Shown here: in pieces, positions 42,342 through 52,219 of the stretch | How the letters are laid out: every line of letters starts with the position of its first letter | Position numbering within the stretch: position 1 is the first letter of the stretch | NCBI RefSeq assembly: GCF_024714475.1 | Contig: NZ_JAMZMI010000001.1 | Coordinates: 620,001-684,000 of the forward strand | Length of the DNA stretch: 64,000 nt | Source: Marinoscillum sp. MHG1-6 | Lineage (GTDB): Bacteria > Bacteroidota > Bacteroidia > Cytophagales > Cyclobacteriaceae | Direction: 5' to 3' | The notes under the pieces: generated by a model | Told to the model about the DNA's origin: nothing | The model's database searches: none | Seen by the model: the letters and a program-made list of their open reading frames with translations, nothing else | Made by a program: the position numbers and the translations under genes

Positions 42342-45149
42342 ATGAAAAGAGTAATTATTTCTATGCTAATGTTAAGCCTAAGCACATTAGCTTTTTCGCA
42401 AAACGGTTACCTCAGAGGTAAAATTATCGACGCTGCGACTGGCGAAGGTCTCTTTGGTGCGACAATCACTAAGACAGGAACTACGCAAGGTGCAGTAGCC
42501 GATTTCGATGGTAACTACTCAATTACCCTTGAGCCAGGTATCCACAGTGTAGTGGTACAGTTTGTTTCATACCGTCCAACATCCATTGAGGAGGTAGAAA
42601 TCAAAGCTGGAGAGGTTACAACTTTGGATGTATCCATTGCAGAAGATGTTCAGCAATTGGAGTCTGTTGTAGTAACTGCAACTCAAATTCAGGATAATGA
42701 GGCTGGAGTTCTTTCAGTTCAAAAGAAATCGGTAAACACGGTTGATGGAATTTCATCGTCTGCCTTCAGAAAAGTAGGGGATAACAACCTTTCTTCTGCT
42801 ATGAAAAGGGTTACAGGAGTTACTGTTCAGAATGATAAATATGTATATGTTAGAGGTCTTGGTGACAGGTATACCAAAACGGCTCTAAATGGCATGATCG
42901 TTCCCGGATTGGATCCGGATAGAAACGATGTTCAGATTGATCTGTTCCCTACAGGGATCCTTGAAAACGTAATTGTATATAAGACCTTTACACCAAACCT
43001 ATCAGGTGATTTTGCCGGAGGTTTGGTTAACATTCAAACCAAAGCATTTCCGGAAGATAAATCAACTTCAATTACTGCTGGTTTTGGATACAACCCTAGC
43101 ATGCATTTCAATTCAAATGCCGTGTCCTACAAAGGTTCATCCACTGACATACTTGGTTTCGATAACGGCGTAAGAGAGCTTCCTATTGCCAGCGATGCAA
43201 GCATTGCTTCTAGCCCTGACAGTGAAGTCGAGACAATTACAAAACAGTTTTCTCCTCAGTTGGGAACGGAAAGAGCTACCAATTTCATGAATACCAACTT
43301 TTCTTTTTCTCACAGAAATCAGGTTCAGCGTCAAAAGGTAACATGGGGTTACAACGTAATCTTCAACTATAGAAATACAAATACCTATTACGAAGATTTC
43401 CAAAGAAAGCGATACGAGGTTGACAGAACTACCACGCAGTTGGGTATGGTTAGAGATTTTAGCGGTACTGGTGATTTAAGCTCCAATAATGTAATATGGA
43501 GTGGTCTTGGAACTCTTGCAGCTAAAGTTAAAAACCATACAGTGGGAACCACTTTGCTTCATACTCAAAATGGCATTTCAACTGCAGTGGATAGAACCTT
43601 GAGTTTTACGGCTTTGAACAATCCGACCAGGATTTATAATGATATTCTTGCGTACACGCAAAGGAGCATGACAAATAATATCACTTATGGGAAGCACAGC
43701 TTCGGTAAGTTGAGAGTTGACTGGTCAAATTCATTGTTATTCTCGGACATAAGCGATCCTGACTACAGAGACACTAGAATTAACTATGATGATGGTGAAT
43801 TGAAATTCGCCAATGGTGGAACTATTAGCCGTTTTTGGAGACAACTAAATGAAGTTAGCGAAAGCTTCAAGCTTGATTTCGAATATGAGTTAAATGACAA
43901 CAACAAGCTGAAAGCCGGAGGCCTTTTTACAGTTAGAAACAGAACTTTTGATGTTAATAACTACGCTTATGAGCCTTTAACCCTATTCAATGTTACTTCT
44001 ACTGATCCAAACGATCTATTGGTAGACGAAAATCTCTACGCTACGGATAATCCAAATGGGCTTTACATTCAGGATAATAGCAGCGATTACAATGACTATG
44101 AAGGTCGTCAAAACATCTATGCAGGTTACTTAATGAATGAAATGCAACTTTCTGAAAGATTGAAGTCAATCTATGGAGTGAGAGTGGAGAATGTTCAGAT
44201 GTACTATACGGGTATTAGAAAATTTGAGGATAATTCTTTCCAGGCGCAGGACAATGTTAAAACCATGAATGCGACAAACATTTTGCCTTCAGCGAGTTTG
44301 ATCTATTCTCTCAAAGATGATATGAACCTTAGAGCATCATTCAATAAAACTGTTGCCAGACCGTCTTTCAAAGAGAAGTCATCTGCTTTTATTGAAGATC
44401 CAATCACGAGAATACAGTTCTCTGGTAATCTGGACATCAATCAGGCACAAATTCTGAACTATGACTTGAGATGGGAATATTTCTTTACAGCGAATGAAGT
44501 GTTTGCAATTTCAACATTCTATAAAGACTTTACAGATCACATCGCTTTGATTTTCTTCCCGAACGTGACTGGTCAGGTTAAGCCAAGAAACGTTGGTGAG
44601 GCTCAGGTTTATGGAACTGAGGTTGAATTCAGAAAGGACCTAGGGTTCATTAGTGATGTTGTGAGAGACTTCTCGATAGGTTCGAACATTTCATTAGTAA
44701 TGTCTCGCGTAAACAGACAAACGGTAGAAGTGAGTGAGGCAGGAGAAACAGAATATGAAAGCTTGGTATCATACCAGGGTTCTGCTAATGGGGTAAGCAA
44801 ATACAGAGAAATGACTGGTCAGTCACCTTATGTGGTGAATGCTTATTTGAGTTACAGAAACAACGAATCTGGTATTTCAGGTAACCTCTCTTATAACGTG
44901 CAGGGCGAAACGCTTACTTTCGTTGGTGTATCTAACGTGCCAAGTGTTTACGCTAAGCCATTCAACAGTTTAAACTTGAAATTGTCTAAGGAATTTGGAG
45001 CAGCGAGAAATTCTTCTTTGAGTGTCACTGTTAAAAACATTCTTAATGACGAAACTGAGCAGGTTTATAAATTCAAAAACGAAGAACAGTTATTCTCCCT
45101 TTATAAGCCGGGCAGGCAGTTTTCAGTAAGCTACACGTACAATTTTTGA
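42342..45149 (+). CDS. TonB-dependent receptor with CarboxypepD-like domain
   Basis: A 935-residue outer-membrane receptor. The signal peptide ends LSLSTLAFSQN. A regulatory-like beta domain (about 23-100) has GYLRGKIIDAATGEGLFGATI. The plug has VVVTATQIQDN and the barrel ends in GRQFSVSYTYNF. The start is ATG 42342, preceded by two tandem copies of TATTCAGAG (42323-42340). The in-frame TTG at 42315 is not credible. Substrate is unknown; it is not SusC-like in context because no SusD gene follows. Confidence 0.9.
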   Translation: MKRVIISMLMLSLSTLAFSQNGYLRGKIIDAATGEGLFGATITKTGTTQGAVADFDGNYSITLEPGIHSVVVQFVSYRPTSIEEVEIKAGEVTTLDVSIAEDVQQLESVVVTATQIQDNEAGVLSVQKKSVNTVDGISSSAFRKVGDNNLSSAMKRVTGVTVQNDKYVYVRGLGDRYTKTALNGMIVPGLDPDRNDVQIDLFPTGILENVIVYKTFTPNLSGDFAGGLVNIQTKAFPEDKSTSITAGFGYNPSMHFNSNAVSYKGSSTDILGFDNGVRELPIASDASIASSPDSEVETITKQFSPQLGTERATNFMNTNFSFSHRNQVQRQKVTWGYNVIFNYRNTNTYYEDFQRKRYEVDRTTTQLGMVRDFSGTGDLSSNNVIWSGLGTLAAKVKNHTVGTTLLHTQNGISTAVDRTLSFTALNNPTRIYNDILAYTQRSMTNNITYGKHSFGKLRVDWSNSLLFSDISDPDYRDTRINYDDGELKFANGGTISRFWRQLNEVSESFKLDFEYELNDNNKLKAGGLFTVRNRTFDVNNYAYEPLTLFNVTSTDPNDLLVDENLYATDNPNGLYIQDNSSDYNDYEGRQNIYAGYLMNEMQLSERLKSIYGVRVENVQMYYTGIRKFEDNSFQAQDNVKTMNATNILPSASLIYSLKDDMNLRASFNKTVARPSFKEKSSAFIEDPITRIQFSGNLDINQAQILNYDLRWEYFFTANEVFAISTFYKDFTDHIALIFFPNVTGQVKPRNVGEAQVYGTEVEFRKDLGFISDVVRDFSIGSNISLVMSRVNRQTVEVSEAGETEYESLVSYQGSANGVSKYREMTGQSPYVVNAYLSYRNNESGISGNLSYNVQGETLTFVGVSNVPSVYAKPFNSLNLKLSKEFGAARNSSLSVTVKNILNDETEQVYKFKNEEQLFSLYKPGRQFSVSYTYNF

Positions 45150-45177
45150 TTTAGGACGTTTAAGACGTGAAAATACT

Positions 45178-45201
45178 AAAGCCCCATTTGGGGCTTTTTT
45201 T
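45178..45201 (+). terminator. Terminator after the TonB receptor gene
   Basis: Stem AAAGCCCC/GGGGCTTT with loop ATTT, followed by a run of T. Confidence 0.85.
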
Positions 45202-45246
45202 ATTGCTATTCGGGAAGGTTTCCTAACTTAATGGTTATTCATTGTT

Positions 45247-46143
45247 ATGGGTAGAATACTAATTACCGGAGCAAGTGGATTGGTGGGTAAGCCTTTGAGC
45301 TGGAATTTGATCAGGTTTGGCCATCATGTCGTTCACCTAAGCAGGAGAAAACGACCGACTTCACCTTTCGAAACTTTTTTGTGGAACCCTGAGGAGGGTT
45401 TCATTGATGAAAAGGCGTTTGAAGGGGTCAATCATATCATTCATCTGGCTGGAGCAGGTGTCGCAGATAAGCGATGGACGACGAAACGAAAAAAGGAAAT
45501 TCTTGAAAGTCGGGTTGGGTCAACTGAATTATTATTTGATTACGTCGAAAAGCTGGATCTCAAGCTCAGGTCTTATATCAGCGCTTCAGCCATTGGTCTT
45601 TACGGAGACACAGGCGATGAATGGGTAGATGAAGACACACCGCCCGGTAAGGATTTTTTGGCCCAGGTGGTAAAGGATTGGGAGGGTGCGGCGGATATGT
45701 TCAGCTCACGAACCAGAGTCGCAAAGGTCAGAATCGGTATTGTACTTTCAGAAAATGGAGGGGCGCTTACTGAAATCGCCAAGCCTGTCAAATTATTTGT
45801 AGGAGCCCCACTTGGCAATGGGAAGCAATATCTGAGCTGGATACATATTAAGGACCTTGTGGGGATATTTCAACACATACTAGATGAAAATCTGGAGGGT
45901 CCCTTTAATGCTGTTGCGCCCCAACCTGCAACTAATAAGGAATTGACACAGGCTATAGCTAATGCCTTGAATAAGCCTCTGATGATGCCTAATGTGCCTT
46001 CATTCGTGATGAAGAGCTTACTTGGGGAAATGGCTTCAATGGTCCTCAGTGGCTCGAAAGTTTCCGCGAAAAAAATTCTATCTCAGGGGTATGAATTTCA
46101 ATACGCAGAACTACAAAAAGCTGTGAACGATTTATTAGTTTGA
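45247..46143 (+). CDS. NAD(P)-dependent epimerase, TIGR01777 (YfcH-like) family
   Basis: A 298-residue short-chain dehydrogenase/reductase-type protein. It has the Rossmann motif ITGASGLVG at residues 5-13, NHIIHLAGAGVADKRWT near 60 and ISASAIGLYG near 115, where the catalytic Tyr is in YG. The C-terminal DUF1731-like part has NAVAPQPATNKELTQAIA. This family is linked to cell division (SulA-like) by name only. Substrate unknown. Confidence 0.88.
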   Translation: MGRILITGASGLVGKPLSWNLIRFGHHVVHLSRRKRPTSPFETFLWNPEEGFIDEKAFEGVNHIIHLAGAGVADKRWTTKRKKEILESRVGSTELLFDYVEKLDLKLRSYISASAIGLYGDTGDEWVDEDTPPGKDFLAQVVKDWEGAADMFSSRTRVAKVRIGIVLSENGGALTEIAKPVKLFVGAPLGNGKQYLSWIHIKDLVGIFQHILDENLEGPFNAVAPQPATNKELTQAIANALNKPLMMPNVPSFVMKSLLGEMASMVLSGSKVSAKKILSQGYEFQYAELQKAVNDLLV

Positions 46144-46194
46144 ATCCGTAGAAGGTGTTGACTCGTTTTTTGAGAGTACGATTAAGTAAGAGAT

Positions 46195-46929
46195 ATGAAT
46201 AAGATAGATGAGAATGATCCTCGCAGCGAGGAGGAGAAAATTAGGGAAGCATTTAAGGAAAGAGATTGGAATGAAATCAAAACTTCGGACTCATGGGTAA
46301 TTTTTAAAGTAATGTCGGAGTTCGTCCAGGGTTTTGAAAAACTAGCCAAAATTGGACCCTGTGTTTCCATTTTTGGTTCAGCCAGAACGACCAGTGATAA
46401 TCCTTACTATAAGACAGCGGAGGCAATAGCAGCCAAATTGGTTGGTCATGGCTATGGAGTCATCACAGGAGGTGGTCCGGGGATCATGGAAGCAGGAAAT
46501 AAGGGTGCCTACAGCAGAGGAGGTCGCTCCGTTGGTCTAAACATCGATCTGCCATTCGAACAATTTGAAAACCTGTACATCGACCGTGACAAGCTGATCA
46601 ATTTCGATTATTTCTTTGTTCGCAAGGTCATGTTTGTGAAATATGCCCAGGGATTTATAGTGATGCCTGGCGGATTTGGGACCCTGGATGAGTTGTTCGA
46701 AGCGATAACTTTGATTCAAACCCAGAAAATTGGAAAATTTCCAATCATCCTCGTAGGTCATAGTTTTTGGGATGGATTGATCGACTGGATTAAAAAAGTG
46801 CTTTTAGATCAGGAAAATAACATTAGTGAGGAAGACCTTGATTTATTTTGCGTCGTAGAAACTTCAGATGAAGCTGTGGATAAGATCAACGAGTTTTACA
46901 GCAAGTATCTGTTGAGCCCGAACTTCTAA
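46195..46929 (+). CDS. LOG family protein (TIGR00730)
   Basis: A 244-residue Rossmann-fold enzyme. It has VSIFGSARTT near 57, GYGVITGGGPGIMEAGNKGA and the family motif PGGFGTLDELFEAIT near 160. Plant LOG proteins release the cytokinin base from its nucleotide; bacterial ones are nucleoside-5'-monophosphate phosphoribohydrolases. The first 50 residues are an extension found in the longer TIGR00730 type. It lies 51 bp after the epimerase gene, probably cotranscribed. Confidence 0.9.
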   Translation: MNKIDENDPRSEEEKIREAFKERDWNEIKTSDSWVIFKVMSEFVQGFEKLAKIGPCVSIFGSARTTSDNPYYKTAEAIAAKLVGHGYGVITGGGPGIMEAGNKGAYSRGGRSVGLNIDLPFEQFENLYIDRDKLINFDYFFVRKVMFVKYAQGFIVMPGGFGTLDELFEAITLIQTQKIGKFPIILVGHSFWDGLIDWIKKVLLDQENNISEEDLDLFCVVETSDEAVDKINEFYSKYLLSPNF

Positions 46930-46953
46930 TTCAATGCACTTGTTGATCTCGGG

Positions 46954-46961
46954 TATCTTTG
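46954..46961 (+). promoter_or_regulatory. Putative -7 element for uvrA
   Basis: TATCTTTG matches TAnnTTTG. No well-spaced TTG lies upstream, so only the -7 box is called. It overlaps the alternative TTG start at 46959, which argues against that start. Confidence 0.4.
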
Positions 46962-46997
46962 TTCGCCTGTAATGGCAAAATTCTAAAAAGGACTCAA

Positions 46998-49859
46998 TTG
47001 AAGGATCAGTCAGCTACTGCCGAAAAACAAATACCCAGAAGTAAATCAACTCCGGTGATTGAGGTTTTTGGTGCTCGGGAACATAATCTAAAGGATATCA
47101 ACCTTACATTTCCACGGAACAAGCTGGTAGTAATTACCGGGATTAGTGGAAGCGGTAAGTCGTCTTTGGCTTTTGATACGATCTATGCCGAGGGTCAGCG
47201 ACGCTACATGGAGAGTTTCTCTGCCTATGCCCGATCCTTTATAGGAAACATGGAGCGGCCGGATGTGGATAAGATCAATGGTCTGAGTCCTGTGATCTCC
47301 ATAGAGCAGAAAACCACGTCAAGAAATCCGCGTTCCACGGTTGGCACGGTAACAGAGATCTATGACTTTTTAAGGTTGCTTTATGCTCGTGCCGGGGAGG
47401 CCTATTCATATATCACTGGGAATAAAATGGTTCGGCAAACCGAGGAACAAATTCTCGAACACATCCTGAAGACTTATGACGGAGGCAAGTTGACCATTCT
47501 GGCTCCGGTAGTAAAAGGTAGAAAAGGCCATTATCGTGAGCTTTTTCTTCAAATCCGGAAAATGGGCTTTACCAAAGCCCGTATCGATGGTGAGATCATG
47601 GAGATCGAACCCAAAATGCAGGTGGACCGGTATAAGACCCATGATATAGAAATTGTTATCGATCGCATCATTGTACAGGCCAAGGATGAAAAGCGTATTC
47701 GCCAATCACTGATCACTGCCTTCAAACAAGCTGATGGTGTGTTGATGGTTCTCGACGCAGAGGGTAAGGTGGCCCACTTCTCCCGTAACCTTATGGATCC
47801 GGAATCCGGACTTTCGTACGATGAGCCTGCACCCAATAGTTTTTCTTTCAACTCGCCATATGGTGCCTGCCAAAGCTGTAATGGTTTAGGTCAGATAGAA
47901 GAGATCTCGCAAGAGTCAGTCATTCCAAATCCTGAATTGAGCATTAGCCGGGGAGGGATTGCTCCATTGGGTGAATACCGTGACATTTGGATTTTCAAAA
48001 AGATTCAGGCGATACTCAAGAAGAATGGGGCTGACCTGACTACACCAATCAATAACCTGTCAGAGGAAGTGGTGCATGTATTACTCTACGGGGACGATGT
48101 GCCTGTGGCTGTAAGCTCGGTCAAATACCCCGGCACAGACTGGAATACGCGATTTGAAGGGATTATCAATTTCCTGGAGAAACAGAAGGATTCCGGTTCT
48201 GAAAAAATGCGTCAATGGATCAGCGATTATACAGATATCAGAACTTGCCCGGAATGCGATGGCTATCGACTGAAAAAGGAATCATTACATTTCAAGATCG
48301 ATGATCATCATATCGGTCAACTGGCTGAGAAGAGTATAGATGCACTCGCGGACTGGATGGTTGGTTTGGAAGACCGCTTGTCAGAAAGGCAAAATGTAAT
48401 AGCCAAAGAAGTGCTTAAGGAGCTGAGAAAGCGTGTAGGGTTTTTGTTGGACGTGGGACTGGATTATTTGAGCTTAAATCGTTCCCTAAGAACACTTTCA
48501 GGAGGCGAGGCACAGCGAATCAGGCTGGCCACCCAGATTGGCACCCAGCTAGTCAATGTGTTGTACATACTTGACGAGCCAAGTATTGGATTGCACCAGC
48601 GTGATAATGTCAAGCTCATCAAAGCGCTAAAGGACCTTCGGGATTTGGGAAATACAGTCATTGTGGTCGAGCACGACAAGGACATGATGCTGGAGTCGGA
48701 TTTTATCATTGATATCGGACCAGGAGCGGGAAGACATGGTGGGCAAATTATGGCGGCAGAACCCCCTACGGATTTTGTCAGGAACCAGACCCTAACAGCA
48801 AGCTTTCTCAACGGAGAAAGTAAGATTGAACTTCCGGAAAAGAGACGTGATGGCAATGGAAAATGGCTGATGCTAACCGGAGCTACCGGTCATAACCTGA
48901 AGAGTGTAGACTTGAAATTACCATTGGGTAAGATGATTTGTATCACAGGAGTTTCCGGAGGAGGAAAGTCAAGTTTGATACACGAGACATTATATCCGGT
49001 GTTGAAAAGGCATTTTTATAAATCGCGGACAGAGCCGCTTCCCTATGAATCCATAGAAGGGATTAAAAACGTGGACAAGGTGATCGAGGTTGACCAGTCT
49101 CCCATCGGACGGACACCAAGATCAAATCCCGCTACTTATACCGGCGTATTCACCGACATTCGAGCGTTGTTTTCCGAATTGCCGGAGGCGAAGATCCGAG
49201 GGTACAAGCCTGGCAGATTTTCATTCAACGTCAAAGGCGGAAGATGTGAAACATGCCAGGGTGGAGGTATGCGAGTGATTGAGATGGACTTTCTGCCGGA
49301 TGTTCATGTGCCTTGTGAGACCTGTAAAGGCAAGCGATATAACCGGGAAACGCTGGAGGTAAGGTTTAAAGGGAAGTCTATCTCTGATATCCTTGATATG
49401 ACTGTGGAGCAAGCCGTTGATTTCTTTGAAAACCAGCCAAAAATCCTCAATAAAATTCAAACATTGTTTGATGTTGGATTAGGCTACGTTTCACTCGGTC
49501 AGCATGCTACCACTTTATCAGGAGGCGAGGCCCAAAGGGTGAAACTTTCTACAGAGCTCTCGAAAAGGGACACAGGTAAAACTTTTTACATTTTGGATGA
49601 GCCTACCACGGGTCTGCATTTTCAGGATATCCAGCATTTATTGGAAGTGTTAAATAAACTCGTGGATAAGGGCAATACAGTTTTGATCATTGAGCATAAC
49701 CTCGATGTGATCAAAGTGTCTGATTACATCATTGATCTTGGCCCGGAAGGGGGGCATGGTGGAGGGAAAATAGTAGCTGAAGGAACGCCTGAGGAGGTAG
49801 CCAAATCAAAAGAAGGTTATACCGGGAAGTTCCTGAAGTCAGAGCTGGAACTTTCCTAG
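46998..49859 (+). CDS. uvrA: Excinuclease ABC subunit A
   Basis: UvrA scans DNA for bulky damage and loads UvrB. The protein has two ABC ATPases. Walker A motifs are [13 protein letters not shown] and [11 protein letters not shown], with two LSGGEAQR signatures. The zinc modules are present: the CQSCNG and CPECDG pairs, and [19 protein letters not shown] with CETCKGKR. No ATG fits. I chose TTG 46998 (953 residues), with AAAAAGGA six bases upstream as ribosome site. The in-frame TTG at 46959 overlaps the promoter box. Its partner uvrC lies at the right edge; uvrB is not in the window. Confidence 0.95.
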   Translation: MKDQSATAEKQIPRSKSTPVIEVFGAREHNLKDINLTFPRNKLVVITGISGSGKSSLAFDTIYAEGQRRYMESFSAYARSFIGNMERPDVDKINGLSPVISIEQKTTSRNPRSTVGTVTEIYDFLRLLYARAGEAYSYITGNKMVRQTEEQILEHILKTYDGGKLTILAPVVKGRKGHYRELFLQIRKMGFTKARIDGEIMEIEPKMQVDRYKTHDIEIVIDRIIVQAKDEKRIRQSLITAFKQADGVLMVLDAEGKVAHFSRNLMDPESGLSYDEPAPNSFSFNSPYGACQSCNGLGQIEEISQESVIPNPELSISRGGIAPLGEYRDIWIFKKIQAILKKNGADLTTPINNLSEEVVHVLLYGDDVPVAVSSVKYPGTDWNTRFEGIINFLEKQKDSGSEKMRQWISDYTDIRTCPECDGYRLKKESLHFKIDDHHIGQLAEKSIDALADWMVGLEDRLSERQNVIAKEVLKELRKRVGFLLDVGLDYLSLNRSLRTLSGGEAQRIRLATQIGTQLVNVLYILDEPSIGLHQRDNVKLIKALKDLRDLGNTVIVVEHDKDMMLESDFIIDIGPGAGRHGGQIMAAEPPTDFVRNQTLTASFLNGESKIELPEKRRDGNGKWLMLTGATGHNLKSVDLKLPLGKMICITGVSGGGKSSLIHETLYPVLKRHFYKSRTEPLPYESIEGIKNVDKVIEVDQSPIGRTPRSNPATYTGVFTDIRALFSELPEAKIRGYKPGRFSFNVKGGRCETCQGGGMRVIEMDFLPDVHVPCETCKGKRYNRETLEVRFKGKSISDILDMTVEQAVDFFENQPKILNKIQTLFDVGLGYVSLGQHATTLSGGEAQRVKLSTELSKRDTGKTFYILDEPTTGLHFQDIQHLLEVLNKLVDKGNTVLIIEHNLDVIKVSDYIIDLGPEGGHGGGKIVAEGTPEEVAKSKEGYTGKFLKSELELS

Positions 49860-50072
49860 TCAAATCATTCATTTTATAAGAACGCCCATCAATATTTAAA
49901 TGTTGACTAATTTAAGCAAGCGCTTGGGGGTACTTCACTTTTAATAAGCGGTGTTGTAAGCACCAAGGTACCACTCAGGGCGTATTTTGTCTGATCATGG
50001 AGCCTAATAAGGCTTTCAAATAACATTGTCAGATTAGCTCGAGCATTCTGAATTACTTTGCCCAGCTAAATT

Positions 50073-51098
50073 ATGAGTAAGACCAAGATTTATTGGCTTT
50101 GTCAGGTAATCGGCTGGTCACTATACGGCCTGCTTCAGATTGTTTTGTATGCGATTGCTCAGCAACCTGATGTTAACCATGTGGTTGGTGAAGTATTATT
50201 GGTGCTTTTCTATATCAGCACTACACACTTCATCAGATACATCCTTATTAGCCGGGGATGGTTGGTCAAAACACTGTCTATCCTGATTCCCAGACTGATT
50301 GGATTAATAAGTGTTCTGAGCTTATTCAATTTCACCTTTCTCACTGTTTATACCTTACTATTAGGAGAGCTCAGTACCCGGGATTTTATGCTGGTACCGG
50401 TTGTACTCAATTATTTTGGGCCTTTTGTGATATACACGCTATGGACGATTCTTTATGTTTCCTTCTATTACTTCGAAAGCTATAATAACTCCCTCAAGTA
50501 TGAGGCAGCAGCCCGGGAAATAGAATTAAGGAATTTGCGGTCCCAATTGAACCCTCATTTCATGTTCAATGCCTTGAACAGTATCAGAGCGCTGGTGGAT
50601 GAAAACCCGGCTAAAGCCAAGGTGGCGATTACTCAGCTGTCAAACATTCTAAGGAATTCTCTTGCCGTGGATCGGCAGCGACTTATTTCATTTTCAGATG
50701 AACTGACTACCATCAAGGACTATTTGGCATTAGAATCAATAAGGTATGAAGAAAGATTAAAGACTGTATTTGAAATTGAGCCACAGTCTGAGGGTTTCAT
50801 GATCCCTCCTTTGATGATCCAAACCTTAGTCGAAAATGGAATTAAGCATGGAATTTCGACGTTAAAAAACGGTGGAGTGGTACACCTGAAAACGATAGTG
50901 GTGGATAATGCGCTTTCAATTGAAATCAGGAATTCGGGTCAGCTTGTGAATGGGAAATATAGGAGGAACAAAGGTTTTGGAATAAACAACACCAAAAAAA
51001 GGCTGGAATTGATCTATGGGAATCAGGCCAGCTTTGAAATCCGAAATGAAACGAATGATACAGTATTGACCAAAATCAATATTCCTAGATATCTTTAA
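50073..51098 (+). CDS. LytS/YpdA-type sensor histidine kinase
   Basis: A 341-residue membrane kinase. About four membrane helices fill residues 8-135, then the His_kinase domain with LNPHFMFNALNSIRALVDENP, in which His is the phosphoacceptor, and an ATPase domain with MIQTLVENGIKHGI and GFGINNTKKRLELIYG. It pairs with the LytTR regulator that starts 23 bp downstream. The signal is unknown. The preceding 213-bp gap has no clear promoter. Confidence 0.92.
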   Translation: MSKTKIYWLCQVIGWSLYGLLQIVLYAIAQQPDVNHVVGEVLLVLFYISTTHFIRYILISRGWLVKTLSILIPRLIGLISVLSLFNFTFLTVYTLLLGELSTRDFMLVPVVLNYFGPFVIYTLWTILYVSFYYFESYNNSLKYEAAAREIELRNLRSQLNPHFMFNALNSIRALVDENPAKAKVAITQLSNILRNSLAVDRQRLISFSDELTTIKDYLALESIRYEERLKTVFEIEPQSEGFMIPPLMIQTLVENGIKHGISTLKNGGVVHLKTIVVDNALSIEIRNSGQLVNGKYRRNKGFGINNTKKRLELIYGNQASFEIRNETNDTVLTKINIPRYL

Positions 51099-51121
51099 TA
51101 GAACAAGACAATTGAAGAAAT

Positions 51122-51835
51122 ATGAAAGCACTGATTGTAGATGATGAGCGTTTAGCCAGAAAGGAGCTAACCACCCTGCTCGATCAACACAAAGACATCG
51201 AAATCGTAGGGGAAGCGGCTAATGTTGATGAAGCGCTAAGCCAGATTACCAAACTGAATCCTGAATTGATCTTTTTAGATATTCAAATGCCCGGAGAATC
51301 GGGATTTGATTTATTGGAAAAATTAGAGAAGGTTCCTGATGTCATCTTTACCACGGCTTATGATGAATTTGCCATCAAGGCCTTCGATGTAAATGCATTG
51401 GACTACCTGCTTAAACCAATTCAACCCGATCGTCTTGGTGCAGCGATCAATAAAATCCGGAAGGAAAATACTACCGATAAGGCTTTGAATCGTGAGACGT
51501 TGGCTAACGATGATCAGGTTTTTGTAAAAGACGGGGACCGGTGCTGGTTCGTCAAATTATCGGATGTCCGACTTTTTGAATCCGATGGTAATTATATCAA
51601 GGTTTACTTCGGAACCAACAAACCGATGATCCATAAATCCCTAAACGCCCTGGATGAGCGATTGGATAGTAGACATTTCTTTCGAGCCAGCAGGAAGCAT
51701 ATCATCAACCTGGCCTGGGTTGAGAATATTGATACCTGGTTCAATGGGGGACTACTTGTTCAACTTAAGGGAGGTGAAAAAATAGAGGTAAGTCGTCGGC
51801 AGGCAGCTAGATTTAAAGAGCGTATGAGCCTTTAA
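51122..51835 (+). CDS. LytTR-family response regulator
   Basis: A 237-residue regulator. The receiver domain has acidic pocket DDE at residues 7-9, phosphoacceptor Asp in LIFLDIQMPG near 55, TTAYDEFAIKAF and the Lys in YLLKP. A LytTR DNA-binding domain (about 140-235) has FVKDGDRCWFVKLSDVRLFESDGNYIKVY and HKSLNALDERL. Its TAA stop shares TTAA (51832-51835) with the convergent gene. No target gene is evident. Confidence 0.93.
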   Translation: MKALIVDDERLARKELTTLLDQHKDIEIVGEAANVDEALSQITKLNPELIFLDIQMPGESGFDLLEKLEKVPDVIFTTAYDEFAIKAFDVNALDYLLKPIQPDRLGAAINKIRKENTTDKALNRETLANDDQVFVKDGDRCWFVKLSDVRLFESDGNYIKVYFGTNKPMIHKSLNALDERLDSRHFFRASRKHIINLAWVENIDTWFNGGLLVQLKGGEKIEVSRRQAARFKERMSL

Positions 51836-52197
51836 TGGTTTATATGCTGAAGAAATTCTTTCTGTATTTTCCAATCCTGTGACAAGTGGATCATGGCGGA
51901 GGTCTCCATTTCCGTAACATAGCCCTTCACGTAATTTTCTTCCCATACTTCAGTAAGTTGGTGAAGGCGCTCTTGTTTGTCCAGCTTTAGGAAAACCTTG
52001 GATAAGAAGTCTCTGGAGCGCTCAAAGGCAGAAAGGTAGTCCTCTGCGAGAAAGTCATTGGACCAGTTCAACTGCTCTTTGGCATCGTATTTTTTTGCAG
52101 CATCCTCCAAAAGCTGAGTTTCTTCAGCATCCAATCCATGATAGTGGAATACGAGTGATTTTAGAAGCATGACTGCTTTCTTTTGTTCCAGATCCAT
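51832..52197 (-). CDS. Uncharacterised helical protein
   Basis: A 121-residue soluble protein that is nearly all helical, with acidic patches (LDAEETQLLEDAAKKYD). The alternating helix layout resembles TerB-like folds, but that is a guess. No signal or membrane segment. It is 22 bp from hemW's 3' end and shares strand with it, so they may be cotranscribed with hemW first. The stop is in the TTAA shared with the regulator gene. Confidence 0.6.
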   Translation of the reverse strand: MDLEQKKAVMLLKSLVFHYHGLDAEETQLLEDAAKKYDAKEQLNWSNDFLAEDYLSAFERSRDFLSKVFLKLDKQERLHQLTEVWEENYVKGYVTEMETSAMIHLSQDWKIQKEFLQHINH

Positions 52198-52219
52198 GTC
52201 TTAAAATTAGCAGATTTAG

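Noticed and set aside
46959-46997. uvrA start at TTG 46959
   Set aside because: It overlaps the -7-like TATCTTTG; TTG 46998 has AAAAAGGA at suitable spacing.
46875-47272. Further TGTGGATAA DnaA-box matches at 46875-46883 and 47264-47272
   Set aside because: Both lie inside coding sequence (LOG gene and uvrA), encode ordinary Val/Asp-Lys codons, and are not clustered in a gene-free region.
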